A DNA stretch of 64,000 bases from Castanea sativa. Lineage: Eukaryota > Streptophyta > Magnoliopsida > Fagales > Fagaceae. Under the pieces are notes generated by a model. It saw only the letters and a list, made by a program, of their open reading frames with translations, was not told the origin of the DNA and did not search any database. Where the stretch lies: positions 18,077,001 to 18,141,000 of the forward strand of contig NC_134013.1 in the NCBI RefSeq assembly GCF_040712315.1. The letters are read 5' to 3'. How positions within the stretch are numbered: the stretch's first letter is position 1; every line of letters begins with the position of its first letter. Shown one piece after another: positions 35,165 through 45,115 of the stretch. Both the position numbers and the translations under genes were made by a program.

Positions 35165-35432
35165 CTGCAGCAGCTGCTCTAACAACATCACTTTTGGAGT
35201 CCCTGGAGTTAATAACCAGCCTAGTTTTGTAATAAGGATTAGAGGCATAGAAGTCTGAAAGGGCCATGTCGATGCAACTGAACCCCAGCTTCCCATTCAA
35301 TGTATCGAAGTTAAGAATGACACCAACATTTACTGGGATTGTCGTGTTTTGTGCGTTGGCCAAGAAACTTCTTTTAGAAAGAATAATGAAGATGAAAAGA
35401 GGAAAAGCAATTCTGGCAGGGGTCTTCAACAT
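28772..35432 (-). CDS. GLR2: GLR-1: clade 2 glutamate receptor-like cation channel, complete
   Basis: Five exons: 35165-35432, 31479-32818, 30710-31022, 29521-29924, 28772-29404. All introns are GT-AG and the frame closes over 2958 bases, predicting 985 residues. Residues 1-27 form a signal peptide. Then come an ANF-receptor-like amino-terminal domain (to about 420, with AIIGPQNSMQANFVIDLG) and a two-lobed ligand-binding region (FTLPYTESG in S1). M1 spans about 588-610, the pore loop about 622-640 ([15 protein letters not shown]), M3 about 648-670 ending in SYTASLTSLL, and M4 about 830-855, followed by a cytoplasmic tail. Such proteins conduct Ca2+ and other cations at plant membranes in response to amino acids; this role is inferred from family. 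No defect was seen. Confidence 0.93.
29474..29514. repeat. (GA)n microsatellite at the intron 4 donor of GLR-1
   Basis: On the gene strand intron 4 starts GTAAG(CT)n. GLR-2 has the same arrangement at 62190-62241. Confidence 0.9.
31143..31445 (+). mobile_element. Palindromic-end MITE family P, copy 2, in GLR-1 intron 2
   Basis: Shares GTGAATTTTGAAAATCTAAC and AAACTTGAAATTTAAATATT with copies at 18035-18375 and 58540-58830. GLR-1 intron 2 is 456 bp but the same intron in GLR-2 is only 161 bp; the difference is about the size of this insertion. Confidence 0.6.
32819..35164 (-). other. GLR-1 intron 1, no embedded gene seen
   Basis: 2346 bp, GT-AG, AT-rich. It begins GTT(CT)n (microsatellite at 35131-35161). 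Several poly(A) and poly(T) runs occur, but no retroelement coding or RNA gene was recognised. Confidence 0.6.
35131..35161. repeat. (GA)n microsatellite at the intron 1 donor of GLR-1
   Basis: On the gene strand the first intron reads GTT followed directly by about 15 CT units. Confidence 0.9.
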
Positions 35433-35989
35433 GATTACGTTTGAATATCTTGGTGGCTTTATGATTCATGGTTTTAAGTCAGATCGATTTGGCCTTATTA
35501 ATAGGGCATAGTAAGTGGTGTAAGAAAGGAGAATTTAGCAAGTAAATAACAAGTAAAATTTATTATTAACACCAATACTATAATGACAATGGTTACCGAA
35601 AACTTTATGCTATCACTAAAAAAAATCAAGTTGCAACTGAACAATACTAGTTGACATTTTAGTCATAAGGAACTAATTAATACCGAAATTCTAGCAACAT
35701 GACGTGCATGATCGTCGGGGATTTCACAGATTGGTGCAAAGTGGAAGAAACATCATGTCAAATGAGCACCCCCAAGGCTCCTATATAATAGATTCAGCAT
35801 AAATTATATTAGGGAACCATCATTACACTTAGAAAAGGATCTCAAATTAATGCAATAAACATCTGGACAATGGTTTTGTGGTAACAAAACATAGAATTCT
35901 GGTACAAAATCAGCAAGATACCCCCAGCAGTTAAGCCAGAGTGAATGCATTCCTAAACATATAGTTTTGCAGTAACAATAACATGTAGA
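35433..35989 (-). promoter_or_regulatory. GLR-1 promoter region
   Basis: CTATTAATAA at 35495-35504 (minus strand) is a TATA-like site about 65 bp from the ATG; the GLR-0 copy has the stronger CTATAAATACT at the same place. Blocks of similarity to the GLR-0 upstream region run to about 35830. The Tat 2 3' LTR starts at 35990, about 560 bp upstream of the ATG. Confidence 0.5.
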
Positions 35990-36460
35990 TGCAAAAAATC
36001 AACAGTTGAGCTCCTCGTCGTAGTGGATGGACGAAGCTATGATTGGGGTTGTCTCTGTTGGAGGAAAACCTACAAAAATGAACTAGGTGGAAGAGTATGA
36101 CGCCAGTGTGGCGTTAGCCAAACGGCCCAAACCACCTCCAATACTTAAGTCAGTAAGGGAGAAGGATTTTAGAGATAATTGACTGGAGAGTGATTTTCCT
36201 AGAGTATTTTTGTGTGTCCCTTTAACTTTTGTTGTCTTCTCTTTTTATAGTTGCGTGCCTCATTAATAGGCAATGAATTGCTATATTTATGCTCAACGGC
36301 GAGTGCATTACAAAATCTTTGTTTGAAGTTCACAGCTCACTTTGTGACCGTTACTCCATCCGTTACACTTTGTCATTAATGAGCGTAATAAATGCATAAC
36401 GTCTTCCCTTGGTTAATGACGATCTCAGATTAATGACAATCATAAATTTCTGACTCATCA
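35990..36460 (-). repeat. 3' LTR of Tat element 2
   Basis: 471 bp; plus-strand ends TGCAAAAAATC and TGACTCATCA, so TG...CA on either strand. Aligns over its length with 54757-55218. Confidence 0.85.
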
Positions 36461-36473
36461 GTTGCCCCCTTGT
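36461..36473 (-). other. Polypurine tract of Tat element 2
   Basis: AACAAGGGGGCAAC on the minus strand abuts the 3' LTR. Confidence 0.6.
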
Positions 36474-36979
36474 TTAAATTTTCGTCAATTAGATGAGATG
36501 AAAACATAACTGTCTGATGCTTCGTATTCCATGTACAACGCATTTATGACGAGTTGATGTTTGATCTGCTAAGTGCCACATGTACGGTCAACATGTGTCT
36601 GACATGCAGACTTTCCTCGATTTTCCCGCGCACGTTTTGGCCATTTATCTCGCATTTTTCCCTCCTTTTTCCTTTTCTTCGTTTTCTTTCCTTGTTCAGT
36701 TGGCGTTCTAGGGTTTTTCTCTTCTTCAAGCTTTCATTTTTAGTTCTACGTTCTCTGGTAATTTCTTGTGCTTCTCTTTCTTTTTTTGCTCTTCCATGGG
36801 TCAATTGTCCCTCAGCATCTTTTCTTTTTGCTCGCTTAAGTTGCTTGCTTGAGATTGTGGAGGGAAAGTGTCTTAAAGGGGTTAGTCTTTTTGTGGGGGA
36901 GGACTGTCCGTATAGGTTTTTTGTTTCCTCTTTATTTCCTGTAGTTTCTTGTTCTGCTAGAGTTGTTAGGTCTTTAAAA

Positions 36980-38682
36980 ATGTCTGGGGAGGTTAGGTCT
37001 AGTGAGCTGGAAACAGGATTATCTTTGTTTGATAATCACGAGATTCCCGAGGTTACTTCCCTTTCTACTCCCTATAAAGCTTAGAACATCCAATGTGCCT
37101 TCTCAGAGAAAGATGAGAAGCGAATCAGGGATAGGTTTCAATTTCCTAATTCAGTTAGAATAAGGATTCCAAGTGACGAGGATAAGGTCTGTCACTCATA
37201 TTCTGATGAAGTCTATTTCTACAAAGCAGATTTGTCAGTGGTCTTCATCTTCCCGTTCATCCCTTTGTTAGGAAACTTTTTACGTATTTGCACCTTGCCC
37301 TGGCATAATTAGTACCTAGTTCTTGGCATATCGTCATTTGTTGTCTATTCTTTATGTTCTTTATTTATTCTTTGTGAGTGATGATGATATATGACATACT
37401 TGCTTTTTACGGTTCCTCAATGCCCTCATCTGAAAAAGAGATATCACGGTCGTGTTAAGAAGGTGAAAGAATACTTGGAGACCGTCAAAGATTTTGACGA
37501 GCTCATTTCTCCCCAATCGCTATTCCTTCACTTTTTGGGTCTAGAACCGTCAAGTAAGGTTCGGAAAAACCTCGAAGTTGTGAAGAAGAGTGAGTGTTCC
37601 TTCTTCTTCTTCTTCTTCTTTTTTTTATATAGTTTCTCCTTCCTTTCAGGAATGACAACCAAATTCAATAAACAAAAGTTGGCTGAAGCTTAGGAAAAGA
37701 AGGCAAGAGGTGGCCTCGTTAGTGACCTCCTATTGAGGAAGCGTTTGAAGGTGGGCTATGCTTCTAAGGACGACCCTGTGGTGACTCCTCCCTTTGCACA
37801 TTCACCTATTAAGCGTCCCGCCTCCCCTACCTCGTCTCTGGAGGTGATTGCTTCCGTAGAGGAGGGAACCAAGAAGAAGAAGGTTGCTAGCAAGCCTTTT
37901 CTCCCAAGTTTCTGGGATGATGCTGATGCTGCTGCCCTGAAGGCACACAAGGCACTCTCCGTGGACGACTTAAACCCTTTGATGGCAAAGTTGTCTAGTG
38001 AGGTGATGTCATCTCATATCTAGAAGCTTGGATTTTTGGTCTAGGATTTTTGATAATGTGGGTTATCTCTTTTGGTCTAGGATTTTTCCTTTCGCTTTGT
38101 TTTGACTAGAATCCTTTTTGTTTTCCTTAAAGGCTTTGGGGGAGTCTCTATTCAACTCGGGGAAACTCTTGGATTTTGAGAAGAGGGTAGCTATTGCCGA
38201 GCCTGTGGTCAAATCGCTCTCTGTTGAGAACGAGGCACTTAAGAATAAGGTTGCTATCCTCGCTATTGAAGCCGAGAATGATAAAGAGAATGTGACGACT
38301 CTGGAAAAGAGCCTTTAGGTAGATAAATATTTTTCCAATCTAGAGGATAAACAGATAGGTGATCAGTAGTTTAAGTTGCAAAAAGCTAGACTTGAAGTAG
38401 TGCAGGAGTTCAAGGAATCCGAGTCATACCCAGACGGCCTGTGTGAGTATTATGTGGAAGGCTTTGAGCTCTTTTACAAAATGGATTGCGAAGCATCACC
38501 CAAATTTGGACATTTCTAGTATTGTCATGGGTGAGGTTGAGAAGGAACTACTAGCTTATTGTCCTTCCAATGCTACAGTTGAGAATGTGATGGAAGAGGC
38601 CACGACTATAATTGATGTGATGGAAGAGGTCACGACCATAGCTCCTATAGATCTGGCTCCGTCAACTCCTAAGGAGCAGTGA
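36980..38682 (+). pseudogene. Antisense gene of Tat element 2 (putative gypsy-type transposon protein)
   Basis: It lies on the strand opposite to gag-pol. From an ATG at 36980 (MSGEVRSSELETG), after an in-frame TAG at 37082, it reads RIRDRFQFPNSVRIRIPSDE, matching the start of the 'putative gypsy type transposon' domain (Transposase_28-like). Later pieces are separated by probable introns: about 37405-37590 (CPHLKKRYHGRVKKVKEYLE), 37651-38023 (with a basic KRPASPTSS linker) and 38118-38330, a heptad-rich coiled coil (VVKSLSVENEALKNKVAIL). Further stops show decay. Function is unknown. Confidence 0.65.
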
Positions 38683-38879
38683 TTTATTTTCTTCTTTCTA
38701 TTTTTTTTTTAGTAAGACGAAAACAATGTCTTTTATGGGCTCGTTGTTTCGAGCACTTCTTCCGAACAATTTCTTTGGGCCAGTGTGTTTTGGGCATGCA
38801 CTTTCTTTTGGAAAATGACAACTCCTTTTATGAACTGCTAGCATATAGCTTTTTATAAGTAAATCTTATTTGTGTTCAA

Positions 38880-40120
38880 ATGACAATGGTGGTTAACTTC
38901 ATGCTTTAGTTGTGTTGAACAACTTTTTCATGCTCGGTTGTGTTTGGACAACCTTTCATTAAGTCATATTTTAAAGACGATGATAACAACTTTTTTACGT
39001 TCAGCTGTGTTTGAACAGCTTTTTTATTGAGTCACGTTTGAATGACGATAATAGTTGTGTTTGAACAAATTTTTGACATTCAGCTATGTTTGAACATCTT
39101 TTTTATTAAGTCATGTTTGAATGACGATAATAGTTGTGTTTGAACAACTTTTTTATGTTTAGCTGTGTTTAAACAGTTTTTTTATTGAGTTATGTTTGAA
39201 TGACGATATTAGTTGTGTTTGAACAAATTTTTATGTTTAACTCTATTTGAACAGCTTTTTTATTGAGTCATGTTTAAATGACGATATTAGTCGTGTTTGA
39301 ACAGCTTTTTTATTGAGTCATATTTAAATGACGATATTAGTCGTGTTTGAACAACTTTTTTATGTTTAGTTGTGTTTGAACATCTTTTTTTATTGAGTCG
39401 TGTTTGAATGACAATATTAGTTGTGTTTGAACAATTTTTTTTATGTTTAACTGTGTTTGAACAGCTTTTTTTATTGAGTCATATTTGAATGAAGAAGTTA
39501 GTTGTGTTTGAACATCTTTTTTTATTGAGTCGTGTTTGAATGACAATATTAGTTGTGTTTGAACAATTTTTTTTATGTTTAACTGTGTTTGAACAGCTTT
39601 TTTTATTGAGTCATATTTGAATGAAGAAGTTAGTTGTGTTTGAACAACTTTTTTATTGAGTCATGTTTGAATGACTATATTAGTTGTGTTTGAAAAACTT
39701 TTTTTATGTTTAGCTGTGTTTGAACAACTTTTTTTATTGAGTCATGTTTGAATGACGATATTAGTTGTGTTTGAATAACTTTTTTATATTTAGTTGTGTT
39801 TGAACAACTTTTTTATGTTTAGTTGTATTTGAACTGCTTTTTTTATTAAGTCATGTTTGAATGACGATGTTAGTTGTGTTTAAACAACTTTTTTATTGAG
39901 TCATGTTTGAATGACTATGTTGCGTTGTACGTATGACTTAAAGTCACGCTATTGGAGCGTCTTTAGGTTAACCATTTTTTTCTTCATTAATTTTTGAATG
40001 ACGATCATAATAGTTGTGTTTAAACAACTTTTGATTTAGTCGACTTTAATAGTTGTGTATTAACAACTTTGATGGCTAAGACAATGTTGGCTGTGTATAA
40101 ACAACTCTTGATTTGGAGTG
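38880..40120. repeat. Tandem-repeat block between pol and the antisense gene
   Basis: A degenerate array with a unit of about 79 bp made of two related halves, each with TGTGTTTGAACARCTTTTTTAT; one half continues GAGTCATGTTTGAATGACGA. About 14-15 units are visible, blurring at both ends. Short repeating open frames are artefacts of it. Arrays here are a recognised trait of some Tat elements. Confidence 0.85.
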
Positions 40121-40309
40121 ATAATGACGGAGATTCTTAGGACGTCTCCCAAGAATGACCCCCTAAATATTACATATGCTTTCGCTGGTAAATAACTCAT
40201 AAATAATCATCGATGAATACGCATGGAAAATGCTTTCGTGTATTATTGATCTATGAATGACGAAAGTAATAACTAACATACATACTAAGATGAAGATTGG
40301 GCAACTTGA

Positions 40310-41400
40310 AATGTAAAAGATTCCTTACTAGTAGTACTTCTTCAAATGTTCTATGTTCCATAGTTGAGGCAATTCCAGGCCATCTAAAAACTTTAGGTAG
40401 TAGGAGCCTTCTCTAGAGTGACAGATCATAGGGGCCTTCCCAGGCTAGTCCCAGTTTTCCTTGGGATGGGTCTTTCATTGCCTATGATATCTTCCTAAGG
40501 ACGAGGTCTCCTGTGTTGAACCTTCTTATCTTGACTTTTCTATTGTAGTATTTGGCCATTGCTTCCTTATGTTTGGCCATTTGCTTCATGGCTTCCTCTC
40601 TGACTTCATCAATTAGATCTAAGTTGTTGTTAAGCTCCTACTGGTTCTTTTGACCTTCATGAGTTTTGTCTCGGAGGCTCGTCAATCCCACTTCTACTGG
40701 TATGACGGTTTTAGTGCCAAATGTCAGTCTGAATGACGTTTCTCCTGTTGGAACTCTTGTGGTTGTCCTATATGCCCAAAGGACATTTGGTAATTCTTCA
40801 GACCATGCCCCCTTTGCCCCCTTAAGCTGAGTTTTGATAATTTTAAGCAGGCTTCTGTTCATCACTTCTATTTGACCATTAGCTTGAGGGTGTCTTGGAG
40901 AAGAGTAGTGGTTCTTGATTCCTAAGTCTTGGCAAAATTTTTGAAACTTAGGATTGTCAAACTGCTTTCCATTGTCCAATATTAAGACGCGTGGGACTCC
41001 AAACCTGCAGATGATGTTCTTCCACACAAAGCTGGTGATCTTAGCCTCTGTTATCGTTGTTACTAGTTCTGCTTCTACCCGTTTCGTAAAGTAATCAATT
41101 GCGATGATAAAAAATTTGAGTTGCTTTTACCCTAAAGGGAATGGGCCCATAATGTCAATCCCCCATTAGGCGAAGGGCCATGGTGATGATATAGGTGTCA
41201 TTGTTTCTCCTGGTCATGTTTGGACATTTACAATGCGTTGACACTTATCGCATGCTCTGACGAGGTCGTGTGCATTCTTTTGTAAAGTTAGCCAGTAGTA
41301 TCTAGCTCTGAGTGCTTTTCTTGCTAAAGACCTTACTCCAACATGATTTCCACAAATTCCTTTATCTCGCAGAGCACATAATCTAGTACATCATCAATAA
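40310..41400 (-). pseudogene. Integrase of Tat element 2
   Basis: The open part (40638-41027) has RFGVPRVLILDNGKQF with the second catalytic Asp, then SSPRHPQANGQIEVMNRSLL with the catalytic Glu, and GAKGAWSEELPNVLWAYRTT. The upstream region (41030-41290) holds a CDKCQR zinc-finger half and GIDIMGPFP with the first Asp, but is crossed by stops. Downstream frames to about 40310 contain a YYNRKVKIRRF stretch of the C-terminal domain. Confidence 0.8.
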
Positions 41401-42101
41401 TGATGAAGCAAGCTGCTCTGATCTATATCTTTCTTACTTCCATTTTATCTTCTGGGAGCCATCCTTCTTTCAAATATCGGACGATGGGAGTCATCCACTC
41501 GTGTTGTTCTTTTATCTTCATAACCTACTAACCTTTTGTACTTGGTTGCCCCTTTATCTCTATACATAGTTTGGAGGGCGCATTTTAGTCGTCTGACAAG
41601 GCCAATCTTGCTAGGAAGTCAGCTATTGCATTTTTAGCCCGAGGGATTTGCACAAAGTCTAGGTTGTCAAAGTGCTGCAAGAGTTGTTGGACGATCTTCA
41701 GGTACTTCTGCATCCTCTCTTGTTTGGCTTCATAATGTCCCTTCGCCTATCCAATTATAAGCTAAGAATCAGCTTGGACAATAAGATTCTTTGCTCGAGA
41801 GCTCTTGCTAGACTTAATCCTGTTAGCAATGCTTCATACTCAGCCTCATTATTCATTGTTAAGAATTGCATACTTCAATATTTCTCTTTCTGGAGATATG
41901 AGCACTACTTCTTCCCCTCCTACTTTCTTAATGGCAAACCCATCTGTTTGGACCATCCATGTTTCAATGGGGAGTTCTTCCTCCTTGTTGGGGTAGATGA
42001 ATTATGTGATGAAGTCTACCAGTACTTGGGCTTTGATTACTTCTCAAGGCCGATATTCGATGTCGAATTAGCCCAATTCAATTGCCCATTGGATGAGTCG
42101 T
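41401..42101 (-). pseudogene. RNase H region of Tat element 2, part after the nested insert
   Basis: Minus-strand frames show a stretch like VLVDFIT, IETWMVQTDGFAI, MNNEAEYEALLTGLSLA, which is the RNase H-type strand order of Tat elements, broken by stops. The 145-residue plus-strand frame over it (41672-42109) is a shadow. It ends at the Tekay target duplication GTCGT (42097-42101) and continues at 51714. Confidence 0.65.
42097..42101. repeat. Left target-site duplication of the Tekay element
   Basis: GTCGT, identical to 51714-51718. Confidence 0.9.
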
Positions 42102-43845
42102 TGTCATGACCCAAATCCATGAAACATGAATTTAGATACCTGATTAACTTGCTAACCTTACTAAGCTCAATAAACATAATTTATTTAAACTTAATTCAAT
42201 AAAACTCCAAATAAACAATGCTTCTGATAAACCTCTTATAATAAACAAAATCCACAATTTATAATAATCTCCAAAATATTGTGAAGTCTAAGCGGAAAAT
42301 AAAAATAATAATAACTAATAATCTTTTCAAAACTCCACAAATTGAAGTTAAACTCCATTATATAAAATGTGAACTACAAAACAAAGGTAACTAAAATTTA
42401 ATGAGTCTTCAAGTAACACTGAAGCCGCCTACAACTTCCACGCTCTACCTTGCACCTCACAAGCAGTCCAAAGGTTCTAATTCCCAACTATACTTTAATC
42501 TGAAAATATTAATTGATGGGGTGAGCCACACATCTAGTAAGTAATTATACAGAATACACAACGGAATAGAGTCAAGCAAAGCACGAGTTTGATTTCACAA
42601 ATTCACTCAAAATATCCAATATAGTTTTCAAAACATGTAAAGAATCACTTAATACACATATAATCATATCTTAAAGTCTTTTGGAAACACATACAAATAA
42701 TTGATCAGAGCACAGTGTCACATATACACATCACATATTCTCATACAATCACGAGCGGATACCAACATCTAACCCCTGTGGTGAGGGATCAACACATATT
42801 CTCACATACAATCCTGATCTATAGCGGATTTACACATATATCTGATCAATTCTAAAAACACTCATTTTGAGTCACATATCACAAACAATAAAGTTTATAC
42901 AACATATAATAATTTTCTCAATATTAACAATTGTTCCAACAATAAAGATATATTGAATATCACAATATCAAATTGAAACATAAATCAAAAGATGCTTGAC
43001 TCTCTTAGGGAACGAATAGGAACTGAAGAGTTTATATAAGTATTTTTACAATTCTTGAATAAGTTTGAAAATCCAGTTTGCTAAAAGGAACGTCTTAAAT
43101 ACCATTTGAAAAACAAGAATATGATTTCGAAATCACTTGGTTTGAAACAATTTAAAGAACAAAAATCTTTCTAGAAAACTTACTTTGAAACTCAATTATT
43201 TTCAGAAAATAGTTTAGTTAAAAATCATCTTTTAAATGGGTTTTGGACATTCAAAACGTTATTTAAAATTCGAAATTTATTTTAAAACATTATTTAAAAG
43301 TCAATTAAAATTTCTCTTTCAATAGTGTAAAAATGCTTTTTGATAAACTTTTAAAAAAATGTAAGCTTAAAAATATAACTTTGAAAATCTTTAATTTCTA
43401 AGAACCTAAAGAACAAAACTTGTGTATATTATGCATAATTACTTACCGCACTCAAATCACTCTGAAAGTCCAGCCAAAATAATCTCCAAAGAGCCTCAAG
43501 ACACTCTTAAATCGGACCTATAATCAATTATGAAAATTACTCAATATCCTCTACGAAATATAAATTTTACTAAACTATAAGAATTGACTCACTAGTAAAA
43601 TACTTTGCTGAACTAATGATAGCACTAATGCAAAGTAATATATCAGAACCCAGAGGCAGCAGCTAAAGTTTTTGAGTTTAAGTTAATATACATAACCCCA
43701 ACCAAGCCATATTATATATATATCTACCATAGAAAACTTTACAACTATCCTAATATCCTAATATGTATATATATATATAACACGGCATAGCATAAGTCCC
43801 AGAGGCAAAGAAACCACAGCCGAAAATATTTGACTTCTTCTATTC

Positions 43846-43921
<76 letters not shown>

Positions 43922-44599
43922 AATCCAACTAAAGATCAATAGCCACCTTCTTTGACTTCTTCTTCAACCAATATATATATACACAAATTCAAGAAGAACA
44001 ATAGCCACTTTCTTTGACTTCTTCTTTAACCTTTATATATATATACACAAATCCAACGTAGCCCCTTCTTTGACTTCTTCTTTAACCTTCTTTAACCATT
44101 ATATATATATATATATATACCAATTCAATGAAAGAAGGAGGGCCGAATTATTTGACTTCAATCTAGGATTATATGTACAGATCCAATGGAAGACTTAAAC
44201 AAAAAAAATATTGATTCGTGAAATCCCACTGGCTCAAATCTAATATCTAATCCAACAAAAAATCTAAACGTTAGAATATAAATTTTAGGATCAAAATCAA
44301 ATTTCTAAATAACCTAATAAAATTCTAATTTTTCTTGTTTCTAATTGAGAGAAATCTTACCTTGAACAATCTGATTGTCTCTTCAATTGTACGTGTTCTA
44401 ACTCCAAGGGAAAACACCTCTTAGCCTCTTGAGCCTTAGATAAAAGCACTCTATCTATTCCTATTCTGTAGCTTTGTATTATTAGATGTGGGCTTAGTGG
44501 GTAGTGAACACGATAACGGATTAAAAGAAAGCCTATAGCCCAACAATTATATTTTAAAGAAAACTCTAAAATAACAAAAAAATTATGTGGGGTATTACA
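42102..44599 (-). repeat. 3' LTR of the Tekay element
   Basis: 2498 bp, TGTCATGAC...GGTATTACA. It carries a long (AT)n run at 43851-43919 and a repeated module with TTTGACTTCTTCTTYAACC (43828-44100). It has about 65 bp near 42750-42815 lacking in the other copy, including a tandem of TCTCAYACAATC. Confidence 0.92.
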
Positions 44600-44614
44600 C
44601 TCTTCCCCTCTTAA
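44600..44614 (-). other. Polypurine tract of the Tekay element
   Basis: TTAAGAGGGGAAGAG on the minus strand directly precedes the 3' LTR. Confidence 0.75.
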
Positions 44615-44646
44615 AAATAAGTTTAGTCCCCTAAACTTGATGTACC

Positions 44647-45045
44647 TCAATTAGAAAATAGATAGGGGTATTTTTCTTTCATGTCTTCCTCTTTTTCCCA
44701 TGTCGCTTCTTGAACTGTATGATTTCTCCACAACACCTTCACTAAGGATATATTCCTTGACCATAGCACTTGCTCCTTCCTATCAAGAATCTGCACCGAT
44801 TGCTCTTCATAAGACAAGTCCTCTCTAACATTGATCGGCTCATACTCCAAAACATGTGATGGATCAGGCATGTACTTTCGTAACACTGATACATGGAATA
44901 CGTTATGAATATGTGACAAAGCTGGTGGCAATGCCAACCTGTAAGATACGTTGCCCACTCTATCCAAGATCTCAAAAGGACTAATATACCTCTGACTTAA
45001 CTTGCCTTTCTTCCCAAACCTCATCACACCCTTCGATGGAGACAC
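44647..45045 (-). pseudogene. Integrase C-terminal part and chromodomain of Tekay
   Basis: The frame has MRFGKKGKLSQRYISPFEIL and NVFHVSVLRKYMPDP, the GPY/F-like module of chromovirus integrases. It then has a chromodomain-like end with LVKVLWRNHTVQEATWEKEE. Chromodomains are thought to direct integration toward certain chromatin marks. It is out of frame with the main polyprotein: a stop and shift lie at about 45085-45118. Confidence 0.85.
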
Positions 45046-45115
45046 CTTTAAGACTACATGATCCCCAACTTGAAATTCTAAGTCTCGCCTTCTATTATCT
45101 GCATAACTCTTTTGC

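Noticed and set aside
39337..39546. A repetitive 69-residue protein (KHDSIKK units)
   Set aside because: Produced by the 79-bp tandem repeats of Tat element 2, which are non-coding.
38880..40120. CRISPR-like array
   Set aside because: Units are degenerate and contiguous, with no spacer pattern, in a plant retroelement.
41672..42109. A 145-residue plus-strand frame
   Set aside because: It lies antisense to the RNase H region of Tat element 2 and ends at the Tekay insertion; no domain, so a shadow.
43851..43919. Long (AT)n as a matrix attachment site or replication origin
   Set aside because: It varies in length between the two LTRs and has no supporting motif; a microsatellite explains it.
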